Shown here: positions 11,243-22,156 of the stretch, in pieces
Layout: each line of letters opens with the position of its first letter
Position numbering within the stretch: the stretch's first letter is position 1
DNA from: Lactifluus volemus
Lineage: Eukaryota > Basidiomycota > Agaricomycetes > Russulales > Russulaceae
DNA length: 44,166 nucleotides
Assembly (NCBI GenBank): GCA_022376515.1
Contig: WTXI01000297.1
Coordinates: forward strand, 1 to 44,166
Direction of reading: 5' to 3'
Notes under the pieces: model-generated
What the model was told of the DNA's origin: nothing
What the model saw: only the letters and a program-made list of their open reading frames with translations
Database searches by the model: none
Translations under genes and position numbers: made by a program

Positions 11243-11569
11243 TTACGCCTCGAGCCACAAAGCCCCCGCGCACCCAGTCAGCAAGTAAAAGTGGCTCAAG
11301 ATGGCTGTCCCGCTATCCTTGGAGTCCAAAAAGTCGCTCATAAACACGTGCACGGCCGCGCCTAGCGGGTACAACGCAAAGTACCGCACGTACTCCGCAA
11401 GTACGAACAAGGCAAACGCGGCGCTGAACGCCAGGTGCGTGAACGCCGGATCCACCGCCACGCCGGGCACGAACATGACCACGGCGAGCGTGTGGAAAAT
11501 TTGCGCCGCGCGAACATCCGTGTCGGTAAGCTCTCGAGCGCGACGTATACGGCTGGGATCGAATCGCAA
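11243..11569 (-). pseudogene. Dolichol kinase (SEC59-type) gene fragment
   Basis: The minus-strand frame contains AEYVRYFALYPLGAAVHVFM followed by FLDSKDSGTAILSHFYLLTG. This matches the C-terminal region of SEC59-type dolichol kinases, ER membrane enzymes that make dolichyl phosphate for glycosylation, where an EYLR..PLG..V..F motif precedes DSG.AILSHFYLL. Hydrophobic helices are visible. Only about 100 residues are present, with no start region and no continuation, so this is a captured exon with its flanks inside the TIR element. A donor-like GTGCG/GTAAG context occurs at both borders, so it may be one exon. Confidence 0.7.
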
Positions 11570-12060
11570 TTGCCCGCTCGGTTCGGAGGTATTTCTTTCT
11601 GTTACTAGTCTCAGTTGTTTGACTCATTCCTTGGCAGAATCCTTGATACCATATTTACAGAGCGGGAAGAGGAGGGATACAGCCCCACCGACTCTGCAGC
11701 GTGATTATCGGGACAACAGGCCGCCCTTGTGCAGATCTCCACCACTATCTCTTGTCGACGCTGATCTCCTTCTCCGGCCCACTCTCGCTCTATGTCACGG
11801 TCCCCTTCGCGTTCCCCACGTTATCGCTCCCACTCACACCTCCATGAGATGTTAACAGGAGATCTGCATCTGTTGGTTTGGGGTTGAGTATGAGTGTGAG
11901 CTCACGAAGCTCCTGTAGCCAGAGCAGGGACTGACTTCTGTGACTTGTGGTGCTGTCTTATTCTGTTTTGTCTGCATCTCCTGTGGCTTCCACATTTCCT
12001 GTGCCTCCTGCATTTCCTATGAGCCTTGCCCTAGTTATTAATGTTGTAGTGTAATCTCAA
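11570..12060. other. Interior of TIR element without recognisable gene
   Basis: A mixed stretch between the dolichol kinase piece and the right subterminal array. A plus-strand frame through 11855 overlaps the dolichol kinase fragment and has no recognisable motif. I see no supported gene. Confidence 0.5.
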
Positions 12061-12320
12061 ATATATTTTGCTTAAAATGTTCTTAAAAGTGCTTAAATCT
12101 CACTTAAACATGCTTGAAACTCACTCAAATGTTGAAATTGACCCAATTTTAAGTGAAAAAAAAAAGAAAATAAGCGAAATTAAGCGAAATTAAGCGAAAA
12201 TAAGTGAAAATAAGCAATTTCCTGGAGGCCGACTTGTCTTAAAATGACTTAAAGTGCTTAAAGTACTTAAAGTACTTAGGAGTACTTAAAAAAACTTTTT
12301 AAGTGAGTTTAAGTAGAAAT
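12060..12320. repeat. Right subterminal array of CTTAA/TTAAG motifs
   Basis: Repeated CTTAAA and AATTAAGCGAA motifs, partly the reverse complement of the left array, precede the right inverted repeat (12321-12345). No gene is present. Confidence 0.75.
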
Positions 12321-12345
12321 AAGCTGCTCGGACATTTTGCTGATG

Positions 12346-12913
12346 CATACTCCAACGTTTGCATCGCCTCTCCTCAATGGTCTCATGACTCTCATCTTTC
12401 TTTCCTAGTCCCACTCACTGGTTGCTTGCTGTTCATTTCGTTAGTCGTTGACTCGCCCAGACTCCCCAACCATCCTCGCGTGTTATGAACCATCTTCGTC
12501 GCCGTCGCCACCCCAGTCCACCTTCCTGCTGACGTAACTGAGCAAAAGAAAGAGGAATCGGCAAGAATGGGAGGGAGCACAGAGGTTGCTTATCACGCAC
12601 GGCTACGATGTCTGCGCGAAGGTCCTTCCCTAGCTGCACACCTCGGATTCGTCAAGGGATCCTCCGAAGGGTCACCATATAGCTTTTTTTCCCCGCTAGA
12701 GCATAGTTTAATGCACGGCCTGCTTGCATTTACATTCTCTACTTGAGAGGATAAAGTAAACTGGGGATTCATCTGGTTCTGGACCATAGGCAGGCTTTCA
12801 GTGCAGGGCATCTTCATCGTATATGGGACTATGTAATTGGCTGTCATAATTCATATATCATCTCTTTTTTTCCGTACAGTGTAACTTACCTACTTATTTA
12901 CGAAGATTCATTC
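12346..12913. other. Unit 1 spacer, right part, shortened relative to unit 2
   Basis: This matches 32155-33060 of unit 2 in pieces but lacks two segments present there: about 190 bp near 12633 (encoding the CxxC motifs of the ORF at 32431-32775) and the hairpin insertion. No gene is seen. It ends at the TAA target duplication of the PIF/Harbinger element. Confidence 0.6.
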
Positions 12914-12916
12914 TAA

Positions 12917-13095
12917 GGCCCCATTTAGCAACGCGAAATTTCTCGATATTTTCACTTTCGAAATTTCCGGGAGTTTCCGGACGTGACTGGTGTGATGTGA
13001 CTAGTGTGACAAAGATCTCCAAAGTGACATGACATAATATTTTTTAGTTTTGGCGTTTGCCAGACTTTGCAAGGCACGTGATGTGTGAAAAAACT
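12917..13095. repeat. Left terminal inverted repeat of PIF/Harbinger element
   Basis: Pairs with 22157-22324. The outer part of about 150 bp is almost perfect (one visible difference in the T-run near 13040) and, after a short gap, pairing resumes at GGCACGTGATG. This is long compared with the few tens of bp usual in the superfamily. Confidence 0.9.
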
Positions 13096-13207
13096 TTTTC
13101 TAACCCCTCAATTAACCCCAACGCTGCTCCCCCAACGTTCGCCTACCCCAACGTTCGCCTACCCCTTCCTTGTCTTTCTGTTCCCCTTCCCCCGTTATTT
13201 TAGTACC

Positions 13208-14614
13208 ATGCCCAACCAACAGAGTGAACAGGATAACCAGCCAGAGCTGCAGCAACGTGATGAGCAGGTAGTACTGCAACCACCAGATATTGACGCCATG
13301 ATTCAGCTCGCAATTCTCGGTGTCTATGCCACGTCCAATACTATCCTGAATGTTATGGCCCCACTCTATCACCGCATTCCATATCACACTTCTTCTCTCT
13401 CCGGAGAAGCCTGGGTACAAGAGCTACTCACTGGGCATCCGCAACGCATTCGGAATGAGCTCGGGGTATACCGGAGCACGTTCATTATGCTCGTCAGAGC
13501 CATTCAAGCACTCGGTCTCCAGCCATCACGCCATGTTTCAATTGAAGAACAACTCGCGATCTTCCTTTACACTGCGGTCACAGGGCTGACCTGCATTCAC
13601 GTCGGAGAGCGTTTTCAGCGGTCACCAACCACGATTACAAAGTGAGTGGTTTATACACCCCTTAATCACCTCTAACAGATTTCCAGGTATTTTAAACGCA
13701 TCTTACAAGCGTTTGCAACACCTCCCTTCTACACCACATATGTGCGACTCCCTGCGGCCAATTCGCCCACTCCTCACGAAATGCGAAAAAACCCCAGGTT
13801 CTATCCATTCTTCGGCCATGTTTTGGGTGCTATAGATGGCACCCACATCCGCTGCACCTCATCGCCCGAAGACGGCGGTGACGCAAACAGGAACCGCAAG
13901 GGCGTGCTCACGCAAAACTGTCTTGCCGCATGTTCTTTTGACCACTGCTTCACATATTTTTTGTCTGGTTGGGAGGGATCCACAGCTGACTCCACGCTTT
14001 TCAACGACGCTCGTAGAACTGATTTTTACATTCCGAGGGGCAGGTCTTACCTCGCAGACGCTGGCTTTGCCTCGTCAGAGGATCTCCTTGTCCCTTATCG
14101 AGGTGTCCGGTACCACTTGTCTGAATGGAGTCGTGCCAATGATCGGTAAGCTGTTTGCCTTCTCTCAAAAATTCTCGCTGACGCTCTTCTAAGTCCAAGC
14201 AACCCCAAGGAGTTGTTCAATCTGCGTCATGCGTCAGCTCGCAACGTCATCGAGCGGATCTTCGGGATCCTCAAGCGGCGTTTTCGAATCCTCCAGCTCC
14301 CACCAGAGTACCACATCAGTATTCAGGCCCTCATTCCGCCTGCACTTGCAGCGCTTCATAATTTCATCCGCAAATACGACCCAAAGGAGATCAACATGTA
14401 TCTAGGTGATGAACCACTTGATGACGAATCGCTTAACAACCAACCGCTTGACCTCGATATGGGTCTTCATCCCGAGGACGTTGGAGAGCTGGCAACAGGT
14501 CCGGTGACGCACGCTGAGAGCGCCCGAGCTAATGAGAGGCGAGACAAGATGGCGGCTGAGATGTGGGAACAATATCAGAACTACCTCGAGAGTCGTGTAG
14601 CACGCAACCAATAG
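13208..14614 (+). CDS. PIF/Harbinger DDE transposase (HARBI1-like)
   Basis: Three exons (13208-13641, 13687-14145, 14194-14614) join in frame to 437 residues; the introns of 45 and 48 nt have GTGAG..CCAG and GTAAG..TAAG borders. The protein is a DDE superfamily endonuclease: the first Asp lies in GAIDGTHI, the second in YLADAGF and the Glu in RNVIERIFGILKRRF, all present. The N-terminal part carries a helix-turn-helix-like region (LAIFLYTAVTGLTCIHVGERF). It cuts and joins the element ends at TWA sites, normally together with the Myb/SANT partner encoded convergently 30 bp away. The start at 13208 is the first ATG after the TIR that opens this frame. No lesion is visible. Confidence 0.95.
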
Positions 14615-14643
14615 TACAGATAATTACACATCCGAAGTTTGTA

Positions 14644-17600
14644 CTACATAGTACAAGAACTACTACCCCCGACACTTTGACTCAGTTTCATCTTAATCCA
14701 TTTCAGAATGATATTCGGATGCGCAGAATGAGCAACTGTAAGGTAAGTCTTGGCTAAGTCAGGATTGTCCTCGAACATCGCAATAACGCGGACAATATCT
14801 TCGTCGGATAACCACATATCGCCACTATCCCTGGATATTTTGTCACTCTCGAGAATATGCTTGATTGCCTCGTCGAGATGCTCTGGATGTGTAGAATGTG
14901 GCGGTGATGATGGCGGAGGTGGAGGCAGAGGCGGTGGCGGTGGCTGCGTTAGGTGGGGTGCGTGAGCTATGTACTTGTTGACTACACCGCCGAAACCATC
15001 AAGAATGCCTGAAAACTCCTTGATTGCTGCAACACCCTCGGATGCTTTCTGTCGTTTGCTTGAGGAGGATGCACCAGATATGTCAAATGGAGACGATTTG
15101 CGCTTAGAGTTTGAGGGGGAAGGAGTCGGCGGGGCGTCGAGCGTCAAAGAACCCGACGGAATGTCAAGCGGGATTGACGAGGATGACCTAGAGATGATAT
15201 TGGATGTTGCCGACTGCGTGCCCCGATGTGCATTTGTGCCTTTGGGGGGGGCCAGTTCCATCAATGGTCGCATGAGATCATAATACGGCCAGCCGTTCCT
15301 GGCATACCTCTTGAACTGTCATCAGGAAACACTCCCCAGCTACCTAGGGTGGCCAGTTTCTAGGTAGCTAGTATAGGTCTCCTAGGCCTTGGTAGGTTGA
15401 TCAGTCCGTATGGAGGCCTAGGTAGGTTAGAAGGGACATAGCTAGACCTTAGTAGGTTAGAAGCGATGTATCTAGTCCTCTGTAAGTTTTGACATATAGG
15501 GGCTCTGACTCCAGCCCGGCCATTTGATCTGTAGGTGCCAGTGACATGAGTGTGTGTTGTCTGAATGTGAAGCATGAGTGATATTATTATAAACAGCTGT
15601 GGGTGATTGTCCCCGATGGGGAGCAACCACCACCTATGCCATGTCCTTAGGAACACTCTCGCTCAGTGCTCAAACTGATATATAATGTCTTATTACTACT
15701 CCGAGACATCAGATAGCCTACCAATGCTGTGATATCGACAAAATTCTGAAAGTGATATGTAAGGATTGTAATAAAAAGTCTCAGCTACTTCAAGAACATC
15801 TTGAGACGTCCAGGACCTTGGACAATGTGTGTTGAAATGGGGGATCAAGTGGCAGCTCCGTGCGATGCGCTCCACTGGTATGACTTCCACAGCAGGGCAT
15901 CGATTTCGCGAGGCGTGCTTCACGGAATACAGCCGTGAATCTGGATGGGGCCCTCGAAACTGTGTGAACCATTCGATGTATGCCAGCCGATGGGGAATCT
16001 GTGGCTGCCGCAGATGCTCTGGAAGGTCGAAAATTAGCCGCACCTGAGCGACCTGAAGACCTGGGAATCATACAACGTCTTCAGTTAGCGTAGTATCAAA
16101 CACTGAGGGTTCCATTCACTGCATACCTTCCAAAGGCGTGCCGCTAGTCGCACTGTTGAGTACACCATCCACTTTCACGAGCACAGTATCAAAGACAGCA
16201 CTGCTGTCACTGTGCCCTGTTTTTCCGGGAACGAGCCGCGTTGCTCGAACGCGTGCAATTTCGTCATAGCGGCCAGATGCGGGTGAATTGGGGAGACGGA
16301 TGGCGAGTATTTTGTATGCATTGAATCGATCAAATTCATTTGGGACAATAGGCTTCTGAGAAGGGCGACACTTGCAACGGATAAATGCTTGTAATGCAGG
16401 AAGGAACTGTGATGCACGGAAGTCCAGCGCAATAGTGTCCACATGCAGATGAGGGTAGCCAGGGTGCTTCGCTACGAGATGAGTACTAGCTGACACAGAA
16501 CCTGAGGACATATCACTGAGATCTAGACTTGGGGCGTCATAGTCCTCCGAGTCCACGGCAGTACTAGTTGGCATGTGGAAACGATTGTGCCAGTCAAGAT
16601 AATCACTGAAACGAGCGATGGCTTCTTGCCGGCTCAACCAGATAGTCATCTGAGCTACAAAATCGCGTTTGTTGCTCGCTCTGTAGGCGTCTTTAGCAAA
16701 GTCGATGTGAAGGCGTTCAGGGGACTCGCTATTGTAGCCATCCAGCGAGCCATGTGTCTTGATTGCGTCGTAATAGTGTACCATAGAGTGTAGCTTAGGA
16801 AAGTTGAAGTCGTCACGAATACCAGCCTGAATGAACACGTCTTTGTTCTCATGAAAAGTCACAAGAGCAGTGTGGAGCGCTTCAATGGTTGCGCTTGTGT
16901 GGACGTGAAGCTGAGCATAGTAGATGAAATTGACAACAGCCACTGACGCTCTCAAGACAGCGGGTTGAACTGCAGTGACAAGAAGGCCAACGAAGACGCG
17001 CTGCATCTCTTTATGCTCCCGACCAGTCCATTGAGAGACGAAAGATATCCCTTTTGAGAAGTGCTTTAGCCCAGGAAAGTCAGGGATCGATTGGAACCGT
17101 GCGTCGATCTCTTCCACGCCTGCCATAGATGTACACCACTCGACCAGGTGGTCTTTGAACACGCCTTTGTGTAGCTGGTGAAGAATATCTGGTGTGAAAC
17201 AATTAAAGATGTCCGTGTGGGGCAGATGCTTCCAAAAGGGCTGGAAGACAGGGCGCATCCCGTCTTCATTGAATCTTGGCACCCGGCGTCCCGTTTGTTT
17301 ATGCCAGAGAATCACCTCAGCCTGGTGTTGAATCCGCGGCATAGATTCCAGCATGTCTCCTCTCCTGTCGTGTTCAACGCGGCACCTTGGACATCGACTT
17401 TCCTTACAGCATGCGACAAGACACTGTTCGGGGTAGTCGGCGACATATGCCGCAAGGATAGGAAATACATGACGCATGAAGCCATCGGCACAAACAATGC
17501 TCACTCCCTCATTCCCAGCCTTGACCAGTGACTGCAAGACCCTGCGCATGCAGAAGTGGAAAAGGTCATGCCCCCTTTTCGAGCGCGTCTTGTCCGAGAA

Positions 17601-20600
17601 AGTATCCAGCTTTGGGACAGGTAGGTAGGCCAACAATATAGTCGCGTGTGCATTGGGCTGACGGCGCTTGACTTTGTCAATATTTCCCAGTGTCATGTAC
17701 ACTGGCCAGGCGCTTTTATCTCCCCCGAATTGAGATAGGTGTGTCTTATCGGATGAAAGAATGACTGGCGCGATCGTTGACCCAACTGGGAGCTTTGTCT
17801 AAAGGAAAGTGAGATCAGGCTGCACAACGTGATTTTGACGTTGGGGGAACTTACTTGCATGTCCCACCACCAGTCAGCCATCCACATCTGGGAGTACTTC
17901 CTTTGCGTTCCCGCACTATCGGCATACACACGCTCTGGCGCATAGACAAGCGACTCGCGCAGCATTTCATTTCCCAGTAGCTCCTTGACACCTTCCACTG
18001 GGTCTCGCTTCCATAGTTCTAGTTTTTCTGGCGACACAAGTGTTCCGTCTTCATTGCGCTTATCTCCTTGCACGTCAATGATCTCGCATGTCCACTGGCA
18101 TCCCTGGGTTGGAAGCGCATCGATCTTCTGCAGAAGGGATCTATTGCTCTTAAAGGATGGCTTCACATGGCTTCGTACCTGCTAGTTTATTAGCCATGCG
18201 CAATACCACCGGCACTGGCCCGGGGAGCACGGTGACTGGTCACTCACTACTGGAAGTTTGAGGAAAACTTCAGTCTGTTTCTGACCCACAGTTTTTACGA
18301 GCCACTTTCCCAAGTCCCAGTCGTCCTTGCCTTGGAATGGCGCATAGAGGTTTTCGCCCTGCCTCTGGCGAATCTCATGAAACTTGGGAAGCTGTCCATC
18401 CGGAGGAACCCAGCATGCGCCAGCGTCATACTGAGCATGGAATGGTTGGATGTACTCATCGTTGCGAACGGCTTCTTCAGGCTCTTCAGGTTGTTGAGGA
18501 ACACATGCCGTAGCCTCAAGCTCAGCAGCAGTGGACTTGGGACTTTGGCCACCGTCACTCGCAGGCTCAGGCTCCGAGTCTTCATCGTCAACGCCTCCTG
18601 TTGGAAGCCAATCTTCACCCTCGTCTCCATCGTCTATGGGCCCTTCATCGGTTGAAGTCGCAATGGGAGGTACTTCTGAGTCGTCGTCTAGCTCTTCAAG
18701 TTGTGTCCAAATATTGTCCAGGTACTCCTGGGTTTCGTTTTGTGCTGCATGTCGACACGCAGGGACTTGCTTTATGTGCCTCTTCAAACCAGGCGTGCTA
18801 GGAAATGGACCCGCTTTGCAGAAGCCGCATATCCGGCCAGGGAGCTCTGAAGTTACTGGCATAGTGAAAAGCTGAACTGAGCGTAATTTTGGGGGCTCGA
18901 GGTGCTAGTGGCTGGCCTAGTACACGCTCATTGGATCAAACTTAGCCAGCTGCCACAAATTCCGTCAAGTCGAATGTGTCCCGATCACATCCCCCCTATT
19001 GTTGAGTCCTTCTCTCGGCTTTTTACACTGACAACTCTGCCACACTATGCGTGTCCCCCCATTCACTAAAATAAAAGATACGTTTACAAGTTAACGAACA
19101 CCCTGATTTCAACCGCGACACTCTCAATGGCCCCTCGTCGTATTTCCAAAGCAGTCACACAACCACCTACATCCCAAGAAATGGCAATGCCAGTGCCCTC
19201 TCGTCTCAGTAGTCGGACACGCACATTCACACTGAAGCAACAACTTGCTGGTATGTTCAAAAATTCTCGCATTATAGTGACTCTACTGAGCCACAACTTC
19301 TAGACGATGCCCGTGCTGAAAAAGAAGCCCAAGCTCGTGCAAAGTACGAAAAGCAACTAATGCGGGCCCGCCAAGAACACCAGGAACTATTGGGCTATAG
19401 ACGTGACCCGTGTTACGATGGCCCTGAATCCGAGGACGACGATGTTGATGAAGGAGCACCTCCGGTGAGCACGTAGTATGAAGTCCCCATTCTCTACATC
19501 CCTACTCATTTCTTTAGTTTACTACTTGTACCCCAGTACACAGTGCATCGTCTCAAGATCAGAATGCAGCAGGCACTGCAACTGGTAGTGACCATAGCCT
19601 CACCCATGCCAGCGATCTTGAGGTATGTTTCACCATCTCTGGCAGTGCCGCAGTGATGAACACTTATTTGTTCGGCAGAGACACCCACCCCGTGCAACAC
19701 TGGTTCGCCGCACCACTAGAATGTCCCAAGGCATCGATGCGCCTTCAACTCGTGTGGTCTATCAAGGTCCGAGCTCAGCTAGTTCAGACAATAACTTATT
19801 CCAGTCCCCATTCTCGCCACGACCCTCATCACAACTGAACAACTATTCCACCATACGAGACGGGGAAACGCGCCGTGGCCAGTGTTCCTCTCAACATCGT
19901 GATGGTACGTTCTTTTTCCGCTGTCAACTTAACGTTTGCTGAATCTGACATAGGTGAGGAAGAAACGCAGACAATGGTAGGAACAAGGCCAATACGCAAA
20001 GGATTCAGCGCTGATAGCTTTGTATGACAGATAACAATGACCTCAGGCTTGAAAGCAGTCCTCACCCTCAGGTTCTCGGCATCCGCAGGAACCCCCCCTC
20101 GACGCCTTCATCGGAATTTTCAGTTGTCACAAAGCGGCCCAAATACAACACCACTGCCAGTGGTAGCCGCAACCGGCCTCGCAGATGCGACTTTGACGAC
20201 ACAACACAGGCGATTCTAAATGCTGCTATCAGGGAGTACCGGGCCATCATCTGTACGAGGGAACCTTTTCCCGATACTGAAACCAGTCGTAAGTTATCGG
20301 CAGTGGCTTGGGTCAATGCATGCACAGCTCGGAGCGCTCAAGTCCAACTGAGTGAGGATATTGCGAGGATGGTAAGTGCCCACACTTATGCGTGCATGCC
20401 ACTATCACGACGATTGCCAGGTAATGGCCCGGGCTTCTGAAGTCCGTGGAAGGCTCAAGACCATTGCGCGTTCTATCGTTTCGAATGTCTATGGTGTCAG
20501 CAAGCTGAACGAGGATGGAGACAATCGGGAGGCTATCAGAAACCTCCTCACGAGGGGTAACTTTCTGTATCGTGTACGTGACACATCCGAGTCCTTAATA

Positions 20601-22074
20601 TACTGCCACACTCATTCCCTCATTCCCGGTGGTTCTCAGGACTTCGAGAAACGCACAGGGTATCTACTCACCCCTGCTATCTCAGATATCGTCAACAAGA
20701 TGTGGTTTGAGGACAAGGAGGACGATGGCATCGTGTTCTCAAAGTGTTTCACGTCTGATGGAGGGGGTATCCCTCCCCAAACCATTGCGCTTGTGTGCAC
20801 AGTGGTAAGTCTCGTGCATTCCAACTTGTTTTCGCTTGCGCTCACTCCATCGGGTCCGGTAGATCGAGAACTGCCTCGATGAATACCAAGGGGGGGCCTT
20901 TAGTGAGATCCCATTCACGCGTTCTATGTACAGGGCAAGGTATGAGGCACGTCTCGAGTACTTTGAGGATTTCTCCAAGAAGACAAGACAAGCATCCATC
21001 ATCCCCCGACTGTGCCAGCGCATTCTCAAGCTTGCAAGGTAAGTACTCATTGCAGCGGCCACAACTTGTGGCTTATCTTAGTGCACACACAGGAAACATG
21101 CCAAGGCTGATGCAGAGCCGATCACACAGAAGATACTCATTGAAGATGCAGAGGTTGAAGCTGCAACAAAGGAATGGGAGGACATTGTGTTCAGTGATGA
21201 AGAGTAGCTAATTTCATCTTTATTCATGTCAATATACTGTACTGTGCATGGGAGCAATGTATTCTGCATTGGAATTGCCACTACTATGGTCTATAAAAGT
21301 GTCCTGAATGCCCTCAATGTCTTACAAGGCCTAGTCAGTGTGATCTAAGTCTGTGCTGATCTACATTGGCCATTATTTAGTTACATTGACCTAAAGATAC
21401 ATGCAAGTATCCTACTGATGCCCTACAGAGACCACTATAGCCCAGTGTGGAAGCTACAGAAGCCTACAGATGTTGGGAAGAACCTACCAAGACCAATATA
21501 TCCGGTACTTGCCTATCAAACCTAGGGGGGTTACATCACCTACTTAGGCCTTAGTAGGCAACTAATTTTTTCCTGATGGTGGGTTTTTCTAATAGCAATG
21601 AGATTCAGCGCGGCGAATGACTTTTGGGGACGTACTATGGTGAGTTGATCCCATTGCAATTGAGTATCCTCTGTGACGTCCACTCCCTTCTGATCATCCC
21701 ATGAAAAGCCCGACAGATTCTTTAGCTTAGTGATGATGGAGTATGTGCCCTTCAACTAGCCACACAAGTCAGGATACAAGTAGAACGAGTACAAACAAAA
21801 TACGTACTGAATTCCACTTTGTCTTGCACATAGCCGAAGTCTTCTTTGGACCCACTTGAAGAAGAGGCGCGATTTTATCAGCTGCCTGTTTGTAGACCAC
21901 ATCCTTGAATCCTGTGCTTGCGTTGGAAGTGCGTTCGTGCATATTGTCAACAAGAAATTTGATCAGCTCGGTGGTCTCCTCCGGCTTCCAATCTGCATTT
22001 GCACGGGAAGAGGAACCCTTCGCGAGGGAAGGCGTGGCACCTTCAGAAGATGATGAGGAGCGAGTCTGCACCAT
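14644..22074 (-). CDS. PIF/Harbinger Myb/SANT-like DNA-binding protein, split by a 6.3 kb intron
   Basis: Three exons on the minus strand (22074-21808, 21755-21636, 15315-14644) join in frame to 352 residues. Exon 1 has a trihelix/Myb-SANT-like domain ([23 protein letters not shown]); exon 2 continues it ([23 protein letters not shown]); exon 3 begins [15 protein letters not shown], then has a low-complexity Ser/Pro region and a helical end ([21 protein letters not shown]). Such proteins bind the element termini and bring the transposase to DNA. Intron 2 runs from GTACGT at 21635 to GACAG at 15316 and contains the whole Plavaka element. Removing that element and one copy of its 2-bp duplication restores an intron of about 58 nt ending CACAG. 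The exons are intact; whether a 6.3 kb intron is spliced is unknown. Confidence 0.85.
15335..15490. repeat. Left subterminal repeats of Plavaka element
   Basis: At least five copies of a (C)CTWRGTAGGTT / CTAGGTAGCTAG motif lie in about 150 bp, with related motifs in inverted orientation at about 21430-21560. They are probably transposase-binding sites. The region 15490-15690 that follows shows no gene and leads to the 3' end of the transposase. Confidence 0.65.
15696..18862 (-). CDS. Plavaka-family transposase
   Basis: Four exons (18862-18248, 18178-17855, 17798-16127, 16060-15696) join in frame to 991 residues. The N-terminus has a C2H2-like zinc finger ([22 protein letters not shown]). The core has motifs of the Plavaka group of CACTA/EnSpm-related DDE transposases: [55 protein letters not shown] (zinc-knuckle-like cysteines), [21 protein letters not shown] and [21 protein letters not shown]. 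The C-terminus ([31 protein letters not shown]) is the usual end of these proteins. Candidate catalytic acids are in the SSDKTH and TPDILH motifs; I could not place all three with certainty. No frameshift or stop is visible, so the element is probably recent and possibly active. Confidence 0.9.
18863..19126. promoter_or_regulatory. Shared divergent promoter region of the two Plavaka genes
   Basis: The transposase (-) and the DUF6532-type gene (+) start 264 bp apart, head to head, with no ORF between them. An AT-rich AAAATAAAAGATA stretch near 19068 could act as a TATA-like element for the plus-strand gene. Coordinated expression is inferred from the layout. Confidence 0.5.
19127..21207 (+). 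CDS. DUF6532-type accessory protein of the Plavaka element
   Basis: A multi-exon gene with short introns. Supported exons are 19127-19250, 19304-19464, 19518-19622, 19679-19904, a short exon near 19960, one from about 20031 to 20370, about 20421-20574, about 20640-20804, about 20864-21040 and about 21094-21207. The N-terminal third is basic and low in complexity ([18 protein letters not shown]; Glu/Arg-rich helix; acidic [10 protein letters not shown]). The C-terminal half is globular ([53 protein letters not shown]-like and [20 protein letters not shown] motifs) and resembles the DUF6532 family common in Agaricomycetes. Function unknown. Its place inside the TIRs, head to head with the transposase, suggests a role in transposition or its regulation. 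Exact short exon borders near 19905-20030 are uncertain. Confidence 0.7.
21208..21568. repeat. Right non-coding end and subterminal repeats of Plavaka element
   Basis: No gene. It contains short motifs CCTACAGA, CCTACTGATG, ACCTACCAAGACC and GGCCTTAGTAGGC, related to the left-end motifs, and ends at the inverted repeat at 21569-21578. Confidence 0.55.
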
Positions 22075-22156
22075 AGCAATGGGATGGAACAAAGAGCGAG
22101 GAATTCCCGAGCTCTCCCGAGATTTCCCGTCCCGAGTCATTCCCGAGCTCAAACCC

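Larger units (their letters stand above)
9279..12345. mobile_element. Pack-type non-autonomous TIR transposon, 3.07 kb
   Basis: The ends are near-perfect inverted repeats starting CATCAGCAAAATGTCCGAGC; the first 25 bp are identical and similarity runs to about 50 bp. A 2-bp CA flanks both sides (9277-9278 and 12346-12347). The sister unit is uninterrupted here (GGCCCAATACTCC near 32150). Inside are TTAAG-rich subterminal arrays, pieces of two host genes on the minus strand (dipeptidase and dolichol kinase) and a duplicated GC-rich block. No transposase is present, so movement would need one in trans. The CATCAG terminus and 2-bp duplication match the Plavaka element at 15320-21578, which suggests, but does not prove, the same superfamily. 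Confidence 0.85.
15320..21578. mobile_element. Plavaka (CACTA-like) DNA transposon nested in the PIF/Harbinger element, 6.26 kb
   Basis: The ends are inverted: CATCAGGAAA at 15320-15329 and TTTCCTGATG at 21569-21578, with weaker pairing further in (CTACCTAGG against CCTACTAAGG). A 2-bp GT flanks both sides (15318-15319, 21579-21580). Subterminal regions are rich in CCTAGGTAGG / CCTTAGTAGG motifs. It carries a complete Plavaka transposase (-) and a divergent DUF6532-type gene (+). Its position in the intron of the Myb/SANT gene, with the split gene reconstructable on both sides, fixes the borders to within a few bases. Confidence 0.9.

Noticed and set aside
15696..18862. KDZ (Kyakuja-Dileera-Zisupton) transposase
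   Set aside because: The core and C-terminal motifs fit the Plavaka group better; KDZ hallmarks were not seen.
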